Shown piece by piece: positions 1 to 5,815 of a stretch of DNA of 8,100 nt. This DNA is from an uncultured Clostridium sp. Lineage in GTDB: Bacteria > Bacillota > Clostridia > Christensenellales > Pumilibacteraceae. The first letter of the stretch is position 1. Each line of letters begins with the position of its first letter. Below the pieces are notes generated by a model, which saw only the letters and a program-made list of their open reading frames with translations, was not told the origin of the DNA and made no database searches. The DNA lies in contig USKH01000046.1 of assembly GCA_900555125.1 (NCBI GenBank), positions 1 through 8,100 on the forward strand, written 5' to 3'. The position numbers and the translations under genes were made by a program.

Positions 1-972
1 TTCATATCCAAAAAGCGAGGCTTGTACGAAGATTTCGCTTTTGAAGCGCTTTTGTTCGTCATTATACCCGCGCTTTTGTTTGCGAGATTGTATTACGTTA
101 CTTTCGATTTTGCCGCAAACGGAACGCATTGGACGGCGGGAATGTTTTTCGGCGTTAATACAACTAATTCGTCGCTCAGTGCTTTCGGAGCGATTATAGG
201 CGGCTTTTTGGGAATATGCGCGCTTTATGCTTTCAACCGATACCTTTTCGATAAAGACCCCGACAAATATGCCTATCGTAACGTTACGTTGTCGCAGCTC
301 TGCGACGCTGCGTTCGTTGCGGCGATATTCGCGCTCGGAGTAGGCAGATGGGGCGACCTTATCGACAACCGGTCTATGGGCACGATTGTAGGAAACGACG
401 CGCTTAAATGGTTCCCGATGGCGGTAAAAACGGGTGAAAACTGGTACTATGCAATCTTTTTCTACGAATTTTTGTGGGACGCTGTCACCTTTGCGGTTAT
501 GCTTGCGGCGTACATCGGAAAGAAAAAGAGTTATGACGGGTTTGTTTCCTGCCTGTTTATGCTTATGTACGGGCTTGGCAGAGTTGCGACAGACGGAGTG
601 CGAGTGGGTACGTTGTGGCTTATCGAAGACGTGATACGCGTCGATCAGATGTTCGGCGCGGCGTTTATCGTGTTCGGGCTGGTTTTGTTTATAACCTATC
701 TTTTCGGAGCGAGATCGGCGGGTAAGCAACTTTTCCTGTTTGTGTCCGACTCGGAGCTTACAAACGAATATTACGGCGCAAAAACTTCGCGCGTAAACAA
801 GCCTTCGCTTGAAAGCTTTAAGGCAAAAAAGAGTAAAATCCAATTTGCGGACGAAGATAACCAAGAGGACAACGCCCGTGGTATCGGAGACGACGATTGC
901 GGCCATTCCGCTTCCGATTCCGACCGTTCTGCCGACCAAAATTCGTACGGCGACGACGCCAAGGAGGAATAA
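1..972 (+). CDS. Lgt-family prolipoprotein diacylglyceryl transferase-like membrane protein, 5' end outside window
   Basis: The reading frame is open from base 1 with no stop upstream, so the true start lies before the window; the TTG at 22 is only an in-frame codon. True Lgt moves a diacylglyceryl group from phosphatidylglycerol to the lipobox cysteine of prolipoproteins in the cytoplasmic membrane. Family landmarks appear in order: AFGAIIGG (from 181), the signature-like GRWGDLIDNRSMG (343-381), FFYEFLWD, YGLGRVATDGVR (568-603), then a last helix. About six or seven hydrophobic segments precede a polar, acidic tail of roughly 85 residues ending DDAKEE, which most Lgt proteins lack. Several usually conserved positions differ: Asp for the signature Asn (355-357), Arg for the signature Glu (370-372), Phe where a His or Tyr usually sits (184-186), and Asp for Glu in the YGxxRxxxE motif (592-594). 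Family membership is fairly safe; catalytic activity is uncertain. It is first in sight of a plus-strand operon. Confidence 0.75.
   Translation, partial: FISKKRGLYEDFAFEALLFVIIPALLFARLYYVTFDFAANGTHWTAGMFFGVNTTNSSLSAFGAIIGGFLGICALYAFNRYLFDKDPDKYAYRNVTLSQLCDAAFVAAIFALGVGRWGDLIDNRSMGTIVGNDALKWFPMAVKTGENWYYAIFFYEFLWDAVTFAVMLAAYIGKKKSYDGFVSCLFMLMYGLGRVATDGVRVGTLWLIEDVIRVDQMFGAAFIVFGLVLFITYLFGARSAGKQLFLFVSDSELTNEYYGAKTSRVNKPSLESFKAKKSKIQFADEDNQEDNARGIGDDDCGHSASDSDRSADQNSYGDDAKEE
961..967 (+). promoter_or_regulatory. Strong ribosome binding site for the 52-aa acidic protein
   Basis: AAGGAGG lies six bases before the ATG at 974 and overlaps the last codons of the Lgt-like gene. A near-perfect Shine-Dalgarno at this spacing is the main reason to accept the short reading frame as a gene, and it rules out the longer in-frame extension back to 809, which would run through the Lgt-like gene. 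Confidence 0.85.
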
Positions 973-973
973 C

Positions 974-1132
974 ATGAGCTTGCTTGACAACGACGACCTG
1001 TTTTTTCTCGATCTGCTCGAAGAAGACGAGAATAAAGACAATAATAAAGACGACGATGACGAAAATTCGGGCGACGATTATCCTCTTTTGCGGGCGATGA
1101 TTATGCTCTTTAATAAAGGAAAACGAGGATAA
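974..1132 (+). CDS. Small acidic protein of 52 residues, function unknown
   Basis: I do not recognise this protein. It starts one base after the stop of the Lgt-like gene, behind a strong AAGGAGG site, and its stop lies seven bases before the next start, so it is translated as part of the operon. The N-terminus is short and hydrophobic-acidic (MSLLDNDDLFFLDLLEED). Residues 19-35 are a low-complexity run of Asp, Asn, Glu and Lys, including DDDDE. The C-terminus is amphipathic then basic (LLRAMIMLFNKGKRG). There is no signal peptide or clear membrane helix, and no Cys or His for metal binding. The bipolar charge (acidic middle, basic end) would suit a small adaptor or a membrane-surface peptide, but this is inference. 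The start choice is well supported; the function is open. Confidence 0.7.
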   Translation: MSLLDNDDLFFLDLLEEDENKDNNKDDDDENSGDDYPLLRAMIMLFNKGKRG

Positions 1133-1139
1133 AAGTGAC

Positions 1140-1667
1140 ATGGAAGAAAAACAGTTATATTTAAGCCCGGCAAAAAAAACGGCGTGCAACATAATAGACT
1201 GCGTAGTGGCGCTTGCCGCAATAGCAGTCATTTTGCTTGCCTATTTCGGCGTTATAAATCTCGATTTCGGTAAATCGGTTACGGGAATCGCGCTTGCCGC
1301 CGTCGGACTGATATTTTTTATAAACGCGCTTGTGCAGGGGAATTCGGTGTCCATGTGGCTGGCTTTTTGCTTTCTCATCCCTGCGGCAATCAGCTTTGCC
1401 TGTAAGCTTTTCGGGTGCAGCTACGCAAAACTGTACCCGCTGTATATCGCGCTTCCCGGGCTTGCTTGCCTCGGAGCCATGATAATAAGTCGCGAATTTC
1501 TGCGACTGCTTGCCGCGGCGGCAATATTCGTGCTTGCGGGAGCGATATTTCTTTTGCAAGTGTTCGGCGTTCTGTCGCTCGGATACACGTTTATAATTCT
1601 GGTTGCGTATATTGTGCTGCTTGCGGCTTTATTTATTATTTACCTAAGAAAAGGAGACAAAAAATGA
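1140..1667 (+). CDS. Six-helix integral membrane protein, function unknown
   Basis: This is a 175-residue, strongly hydrophobic protein with about six predicted membrane segments at residues 17-38, 46-65, 70-91, 98-116, 121-142 and 148-168, a short charged N-terminus (MEEKQLYLSPAKK) and a basic end (YLRKGDKK). GAGGAT (1125-1130) precedes the ATG at a workable distance. The protein seems built from three two-helix units whose connecting segments begin with Phe-Gly: FGVINLDF (36-43), FGCSYAKL (91-98) and FGVLSLGY (142-149). The pattern vaguely recalls the small repeated membrane units of LiaI/LiaF-type proteins, but I cannot assign a family. Its stop codon overlaps the start of pncB in ATGA, so the two are probably translationally coupled. 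A nicotinate-related role is only a guess from position. Confidence 0.8.
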   Translation: MEEKQLYLSPAKKTACNIIDCVVALAAIAVILLAYFGVINLDFGKSVTGIALAAVGLIFFINALVQGNSVSMWLAFCFLIPAAISFACKLFGCSYAKLYPLYIALPGLACLGAMIISREFLRLLAAAAIFVLAGAIFLLQVFGVLSLGYTFIILVAYIVLLAALFIIYLRKGDKK

Positions 1668-3082
1668 ACAGAAACCTGACGTTACTTACCGACTTTTATC
1701 AGCTTACTATGATGAACGGTTATTTCCGCGAGGGAATAGGCGAGCGCGAAGCCGTGTTCGATATGTTTTTCCGTCCGAAGGGACAGATAAATTATGCCGT
1801 TGCGGCAGGATTGGAACAAGTGGTGGATTATATCAAGAATATAAATTTCACCGATGATGACATCGAATATCTTGCGTCGCTCAACACTTTCAGCCCCGAA
1901 TTTTTGGAATATCTGCGCACTTTCAAATTCACCGGCGATCTTTACGCCGTTCGTGAGGGCGAAATAATTTTCCCCATGGAGCCGCTCGTAATAGTAAAGG
2001 CACCGCTCATTCAGGCTCAGTTTGTCGAAACCGCGCTTCTGTGCATGATAAATCACCAGACGCTTATCGCAACCAAAGCCGACCGCATGACGACGGCAGC
2101 CGGCGAAGGCACCATAGTCGAATTCGGATTGAGAAGAGCGCAGGGACCCGACGCCGGAATTTACGGCGCGAGAGCAAGTATGATAGGCGGCGCGATAGGA
2201 ACCAGCAACGTGCTTGCCGGAAAAATGTTTAACATTCCGGTAAAAGGAACGCACGCTCACAGCTGGGTTATGTCATTTCCCGACGAACTTACCGCATTCA
2301 ACGCTTTTGCCGATATGTATCCCGACAGTTGTCTGCTGCTGGTGGACACTTACGACACGCTGGGAAGAGGTATTCCCAATGCGATAAAAGTGTTCGACAG
2401 ACTGAAAAAGGAAGGACACAAACCGCTTGGCATTCGTCTTGACAGCGGCGACCTTGCTTATCTGTCCAAACAGGCGCGAAAAATGCTGGACGACGCCGGA
2501 TACGAGGACGCTCTCATCTTTGCCGGCAACGACATCGACGAAAACGTAATTTCCGCGCTTAACGCTCAGGAAGCCAAAATAGACATGTACGGAATAGGAA
2601 CCAAGCTTATTACCAGCGAATCCATGCCTTCGCTGGGCGGCGTGTATAAGCTTGCCGCAATCGAACAGGACGGCAAGCTGGTTCCCAAACTCAAAAAATC
2701 CGATTCGATAGAAAAAATCACCAATCCGGGCTTTAAGACGGTATATCGTCTGTACAAAAAAGACTCGGGAAAAGCGTTTGCCGATCTTATCGCGCTTCGC
2801 GGAGAGAAACTTCCCAAGCCCATTACGCTTACTCACGAAACCGAACGCTGGAAACAAAGCGTTCTGAAAGATTATGACGTCAGAGAGCTTATGGTTCAGG
2901 TAATTGACAAGGGAGAAGTGGTATATAAATTTCCCACGATTGCCGAAAGCGCGGCGTACAGAAGAAAGGAATTGGGCGATTTCTGGGAGGAATACAAGCG
3001 CCTTGAAAGTCCGCATATCCACAAGGTCGATTTGTCGGACGGCTTGTACGAGCTTAAACAAAAACTATTATTAACGGAGTAA
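1664..3082 (+). CDS. pncB: Nicotinate phosphoribosyltransferase
   Basis: This cytosolic enzyme makes nicotinate mononucleotide from nicotinate and PRPP with ATP hydrolysis, the entry step of the Preiss-Handler NAD salvage route. The product is 472 residues, normal for the bacterial family. Visible motifs: DFYQLTM at 10-16, which opens the family fold; EFGLRRAQGPD at 153-163; GTHAHSWVMSF at 195-205, with His199 as the expected phosphorylated histidine; DTYDTL at 228-233; RLDSGD at 258-263; and YGIGTKL at 309-315, the last three in the region expected to bind phosphate and PRPP. The ATG at 1664 was chosen because AAGGAGA (1651-1657) sits just upstream and the protein then begins exactly at the conserved N-terminal motif; the frame's extension back to 1415 overlaps the membrane gene and is not conserved in kind. 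The start overlaps the preceding stop by four bases (ATGA). The divIVA-like gene follows after four bases. Confidence 0.97.
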   Translation: MNRNLTLLTDFYQLTMMNGYFREGIGEREAVFDMFFRPKGQINYAVAAGLEQVVDYIKNINFTDDDIEYLASLNTFSPEFLEYLRTFKFTGDLYAVREGEIIFPMEPLVIVKAPLIQAQFVETALLCMINHQTLIATKADRMTTAAGEGTIVEFGLRRAQGPDAGIYGARASMIGGAIGTSNVLAGKMFNIPVKGTHAHSWVMSFPDELTAFNAFADMYPDSCLLLVDTYDTLGRGIPNAIKVFDRLKKEGHKPLGIRLDSGDLAYLSKQARKMLDDAGYEDALIFAGNDIDENVISALNAQEAKIDMYGIGTKLITSESMPSLGGVYKLAAIEQDGKLVPKLKKSDSIEKITNPGFKTVYRLYKKDSGKAFADLIALRGEKLPKPITLTHETERWKQSVLKDYDVRELMVQVIDKGEVVYKFPTIAESAAYRRKELGDFWEEYKRLESPHIHKVDLSDGLYELKQKLLLTE

Positions 3083-3086
3083 GACA

Positions 3087-3845
3087 ATGAAAAAGGTTGC
3101 GGACAGCAAATTCAGAATAGTTCGTAAGGGTTACGAACAAAAGGACGTCGACGCATACATCGCCAAAACCGAAGCGGACGCCGCGGCAGTCGTGGCTCAG
3201 CAGAAAAAGGTGATAGACGACCTCGAAAAAACCATTGCCGAACAGAAAGATAAGCTTGCCGAGTACGAAAAAAAATCCAGGCGCATAAGCGAGGCTATTA
3301 TGTCCGCGCTTCAGAAAGCCGACGAAATAGAAAAATTGTCCGCGTACAAGTATGTTCAGGAAATGGAACAGCTGAAAACTTTCCATGCCCGCTGGCTTAC
3401 TTATTACGCAAAACTGATTAAAAAATATCCGCTTACCGAGGACTTGCAAGCCGTTCAGAACTTTAACGACAAGGTAAATCGCATTCTCGGCGCGCAGACG
3501 ACAATGAGTGCGCCCGCCGATGGCGAGGGCAACCGTTTCCGCGAAGAATTTTCCAGGCTTATTCGTCAGAACGGGGAGTTGGACGATTTATCCGCAGACG
3601 ACGATATCCCCTCTTTTGAAAGACAAACCTTTATGAAATTGCCCGAAGACGAAGTCAAACCGCAGAAAACCGCCTATAAATCGACGCGCGTAAACGCACC
3701 GCTTCCCGAAGGCGAGGGCGAAAGCGGGTTCAGCTTCGAGGAGGCTCTCAACCCCAAGGAAAGTCTGGAAGAAATAATGGCTGACCTCGGACTTTTGATG
3801 GGCGATGACGACGAAAATTCGTCCGAAGCAGATAAAAAACAGTAA
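3087..3845 (+). CDS. DivIVA-domain coiled-coil protein
   Basis: The product is 252 residues. The N-terminus carries the DivIVA/GpsB hallmark: FRIVRKGYEQKDVDAYI at 9-25, matching the family pattern F-x(2)-x-R-x-GY-x(3)-VD-x-[FY]-[IL]. A long, highly charged coiled coil follows at about 27-75, then a helical middle (about 78-135) and an acidic, probably disordered C-terminal third ending in DDDENSSEADKKQ. Family members sense negative membrane curvature or act as scaffolds for division, polar growth or peptidoglycan synthesis at the cytoplasmic face. The middle and tail are unlike B. subtilis DivIVA, so orthology to DivIVA itself is not claimed; SepF/YlmH neighbours typical of true divIVA are absent. 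CGGAG (3075-3079) serves as ribosome binding site. It is the last gene of the operon, with a terminator 35 bases downstream. Confidence 0.85.
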   Translation: MKKVADSKFRIVRKGYEQKDVDAYIAKTEADAAAVVAQQKKVIDDLEKTIAEQKDKLAEYEKKSRRISEAIMSALQKADEIEKLSAYKYVQEMEQLKTFHARWLTYYAKLIKKYPLTEDLQAVQNFNDKVNRILGAQTTMSAPADGEGNRFREEFSRLIRQNGELDDLSADDDIPSFERQTFMKLPEDEVKPQKTAYKSTRVNAPLPEGEGESGFSFEEALNPKESLEEIMADLGLLMGDDDENSSEADKKQ

Positions 3846-3879
3846 AAATTGCATAAAAAAGCTCAAAAAGCACGAAAAA

Positions 3880-3918
3880 CGCAGGACTTTTGCTTGACAA
3901 AGACTTGCGTTTTATTGT
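3880..3918 (+). terminator. Intrinsic terminator after the divIVA-like gene, overlapping the rplU promoter
   Basis: The left arm CGCAGGACTTTTG (3880-3892) pairs with CAAAGACTTGCG (3898-3909) around a CTTGA loop, with one A·A mismatch, one G·U pair and one bulged T. The run TTTTATTGT follows directly. The position is right for ending the Lgt-to-DivIVA operon. The -35 box of the next promoter (3894-3899) lies in the loop and the start of the right arm. Confidence 0.7.
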
Positions 3919-3923
3919 ATAAT
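3894..3923 (+). promoter_or_regulatory. Sigma-A-type promoter for rplU–prp–rpmA
   Basis: Consensus TTGACA (3894-3899) and TATAAT (3918-3923) are separated by 18 bp. Transcription would start near 3930, giving a leader of about 80 nucleotides before the rplU start. Both hexamers are perfect, as expected for a highly expressed ribosomal operon. Confidence 0.9.
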
Positions 3924-3929
3924 ATTCCC

Positions 3930-4011
3930 CGAGCCGTATAGTGAAGGCGACTAAACGCAGGATTTTGTCCGCTGCCTTGCCTAACGGAGACATCATTGAG
4001 GAGGTGCTGAT
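3930..4011 (+). promoter_or_regulatory. Structured rplU mRNA leader, probable L21 leader
   Basis: Three nested helices can be read by eye: CCGT (3934-3937) with ACGG (3984-3987); AAGGC (3944-3948) with GCCTT (3974-3978); and GC-A-GGA (3957-3962) with TCCGC (3968-3972) closing a TTTTG loop with one bulged A. The ribosome binding site follows at 3998-4006. A conserved cis-acting leader (Rfam L21_leader) is known upstream of rplU in Bacillota; position, size and folding agree, but I could not run a covariance search. The likely role is feedback control of the ribosomal cluster. Confidence 0.75.
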
Positions 4012-4311
4012 ATGTACGCAGTAATTTTGACGGGCGGCAAACAGTATAAGGTTCAGGCAGGCGATATCATCAACGTTGAGAAGTTGAACGCAGCCAAAGA
4101 CGAAACCGTTGTACTCGACGTTCTTATGACTGTTGACGGCGAAACCGTCGTTGCAGGCAAGGACGTAACCGCAAAAGCTACTTGCAAAGTTCTCGGTCAG
4201 GGTAAAGAGAAGAAAGTTCTCGTTTACAAGTATAAGGCTAAGAAGAACGAACGCAAAAAGCAGGGTCACAGACAGCCGTTTACCCGTCTTTTGGTAGAGA
4301 ATATAGACTAA
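4012..4311 (+). CDS. rplU: 50S ribosomal protein L21
   Basis: This 99-residue protein is the usual length for L21, a component of the large subunit that binds 23S rRNA next to L20. Diagnostic parts are the start MYAVILTGGKQYKVQAGD, the middle ...VVLDVLM...VDGE.VVAG, and the C-terminal basic segment KVLVYKYKAKKNERKKQGHRQ followed by PFTRLLV, the L21 signature. GAGGAGGTG (3998-4006) is the ribosome binding site, five bases before ATG. The stop shares its last A with the start of prp (TAATG), so downstream translation is probably coupled. It is expressed from the strong promoter at 3894-3923 through the folded leader. Confidence 0.98.
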   Translation: MYAVILTGGKQYKVQAGDIINVEKLNAAKDETVVLDVLMTVDGETVVAGKDVTAKATCKVLGQGKEKKVLVYKYKAKKNERKKQGHRQPFTRLLVENID

Positions 4312-4640
4312 TGACAACCGTTCGGGTCGAAAAGAAAGAGGGGCATATAGTTTCTGTCATGGCAAACGGTCACACCGATTATGCCGAAGAAGGAAGCGAT
4401 ATTATATGCGCCGCCCTTTCCGCGATTATTCAAACCGCGGTTATGGGACTGGAAAAGGTGGCGGAAATAAAGGATTTTACCTATTATTTTGCAGACACCG
4501 AAGGCTATATGGAAGTTAAATTGGGCGACCTTGACACGGAAGAAAGGCACGACGCGGACGTCATTCTGGACACCATGTTGTGCGGAATATCCGACCTTGC
4601 GGAAGGATGTTCTCGGTTCATTAAATTGGAGGTTAAATAA
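4311..4640 (+). CDS. prp: Ribosomal-processing cysteine protease Prp
   Basis: The product is 109 residues, typical for the Prp (YsxB-like) family. Prp removes the N-terminal extension of ribosomal protein L27 in Bacillota and relatives that carry it. The active-site region is intact: GHTDYAEEGSDIICAALSA, with His21 and Cys33 as the expected catalytic pair at the family spacing. The gene lies between L21 and L27 as in B. subtilis and Staphylococcus, overlaps the rplU stop by one base, and is followed directly by rpmA, whose product has the matching cleavage site. Its own Shine-Dalgarno is weak (GGTAGAGA inside rplU), in keeping with coupled translation from rplU. Confidence 0.96.
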   Translation: MTTVRVEKKEGHIVSVMANGHTDYAEEGSDIICAALSAIIQTAVMGLEKVAEIKDFTYYFADTEGYMEVKLGDLDTEERHDADVILDTMLCGISDLAEGCSRFIKLEVK

Positions 4641-4919
4641 ATGTTTATCAATATTCAGTTATTTGCTCATAAAAAGGGCGGCGGCTCTACCAAAAACGGC
4701 AGAGATTCGCAAGCTCAGCGTCTCGGCGTTAAGCGCGCAGACGGACAGTTCGTTCTCGCAGGCAACATTCTCGTTCGCCAGAGAGGAACGGCGGTTCATC
4801 CCGGTAAAAACGTCGGCATCGGCAGCGACGACACTTTGTTTGCTTTGAAGGACGGAGTCGTTAAGTTCGGGCAGAGAGCAGGAAAGAAACAAGTAAGCAT
4901 CGTAGAAGTTGCCGAATAA
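4641..4919 (+). CDS. rpmA: 50S ribosomal protein L27 with Prp-cleaved N-terminal extension
   Basis: This 92-residue protein carries the L27 core AHKKGGGSTKNGRDSQAQRL followed by GVKRADGQFVLAGNILVRQRG and the HPGKNVGIGSDDTLFAL segment. The mature N-terminus of L27 reaches the peptidyl transferase centre. Here it is preceded by MFINIQLF, which fits the Bacillota extension that Prp cuts between Phe8 and Ala9. GGAGG (4628-4632) lies eight bases before the ATG, and the gene starts immediately after the prp stop. A strong terminator follows at 4939-4969. In most Bacillota obg comes next; here it does not. Confidence 0.98.
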   Translation: MFINIQLFAHKKGGGSTKNGRDSQAQRLGVKRADGQFVLAGNILVRQRGTAVHPGKNVGIGSDDTLFALKDGVVKFGQRAGKKQVSIVEVAE

Positions 4920-4938
4920 GTTTCAAATCAGAATTTTT

Positions 4939-4969
4939 AAGGACGGCGATTCGGTCGTCCTTTTGTTTT
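4939..4969 (+). terminator. Intrinsic terminator of the rplU–prp–rpmA operon
   Basis: GGACGGC (4941-4947) pairs with GTCGTCC (4954-4960), seven pairs with one G·U, around the loop GATTCG. Flanking AA/TT extends the stem to nine pairs. TTTTGTTTT follows. The ogg ribosome binding site begins only three bases after the T-run, so ogg must rely on read-through or an unrecognised promoter. Confidence 0.9.
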
Positions 4970-4981
4970 ACGGAGGAGCAT

Positions 4982-5797
4982 ATGCTCGTCGAGAAAAACT
5001 ATTCGTCGAAAAGATTTTCGCCAAAAGATACTTTGACGTGCGGTCAGGTATTCAGGTATACTTTTGACGAAAACGCAAATTCTTATTGTGTTTTTTCACG
5101 CGATAAACGCTGCTTTCTTTCACAAAGCGGCAGCGTTACAAAGTTGAAGTGCGAAGAGGACGACTTGCCGTATTTCGAGAATTATTTTGACCTTAGCCGC
5201 AACTACGACGAGGTTGTGGAAGCTTTGTCCGTGTTCCCGGAACTCAAGGACGCAGCTGCGTTTTCGGGATCTTTGCGTATTTTACGGCAGGATTTCGAGG
5301 AAACGGTGTTTTCGTTTATTATTTCGGCAAACAATAATATAAAGCGCATTCAGTCCATTATCGAAAAGCTCTGCCGCGCCGTGGGCGACGATAAAGGCGA
5401 CTATTTCGCTTTTCCCACGGCAATGCAGCTGCAAAGTCTGTCGATAAACAATATGAAAGAAATGGGGCTGGGGTACCGCGCCGAATATATTTACGACGCA
5501 TGCCGCGCTTTTCCCGAAGCGAAAGAAAAAATTCTCACACTTAACGACGACGAAGATATTTATAACGCGCTCACCGGAATAAAGGGAGTGGGACCTAAAG
5601 TCGCCGGATGTATCATGCTTTTCGGACTTAATCGCACCGCCGCATATCCCGTTGACACCTGGATTTTCAAGTCGTGTAAAACCGACGAACTCGACACGCC
5701 AAAAAAGGTGCAGGCATATTATTCCGCGCGTTACGGCGAGTACGCCGGGTTTGCTCAGCAGTACATATTTCATTATAACAGAAACGGCAAAAAATAA
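4982..5797 (+). CDS. ogg: 8-oxoguanine DNA glycosylase/AP lyase, OGG1 type
   Basis: This 271-residue protein belongs to the helix-hairpin-helix GPD superfamily and should excise 8-oxoguanine opposite cytosine and nick the abasic site (base excision repair). Features shared with human OGG1 are CGQVFRY at 20-26 in the N-terminal domain, SANNNIKRI at 115-123, the hairpin LTGIKGVGPKVAGC at 197-210 with catalytic Lys206 and a Cys at 210 matching the OGG1 specificity cysteine, YPVDTW with catalytic Asp225, and AQQYIF at 258-263, where Gln259 and Phe263 match the OGG1 base-binding pair. There is no C-terminal Fe-S cluster motif, which argues against Nth or MutY. GGAGG (4973-4977) sits just before the ATG. 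Terminators flank it on both sides, and the next gene is convergent. No obvious promoter is seen in the 62-bp gap upstream. Confidence 0.93.
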   Translation: MLVEKNYSSKRFSPKDTLTCGQVFRYTFDENANSYCVFSRDKRCFLSQSGSVTKLKCEEDDLPYFENYFDLSRNYDEVVEALSVFPELKDAAAFSGSLRILRQDFEETVFSFIISANNNIKRIQSIIEKLCRAVGDDKGDYFAFPTAMQLQSLSINNMKEMGLGYRAEYIYDACRAFPEAKEKILTLNDDEDIYNALTGIKGVGPKVAGCIMLFGLNRTAAYPVDTWIFKSCKTDELDTPKKVQAYYSARYGEYAGFAQQYIFHYNRNGKK

Positions 5798-5815
5798 CGC
5801 CGCATAATAAAAATA

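Noticed and set aside
818..1231. Minus-strand open frame of 137 codons across the Lgt-like tail and the small acidic gene
   Set aside because: It is antisense to three well-placed plus-strand genes, has no ribosome binding site and reads as a low-complexity complement of the acidic region.
1415..1663. In-frame upstream extension of pncB
   Set aside because: It overlaps the six-helix membrane gene in another frame and has no ribosome binding site. The family's conserved N-terminus begins right after the ATG at 1664.
2273..3061. Long minus-strand open frame opposite pncB
   Set aside because: It is a shadow of the pncB codon pattern. The plus-strand protein is unmistakable and the antisense product shows no recognisable domain or start signal.
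3748..4317. Minus-strand open frame covering the rplU promoter and gene
   Set aside because: It would run through a consensus promoter, the folded leader and L21, and it has no Shine-Dalgarno.
5282..5773. Minus-strand open frame opposite ogg
   Set aside because: It is antisense to a gene with all catalytic motifs, with no start signal of its own.
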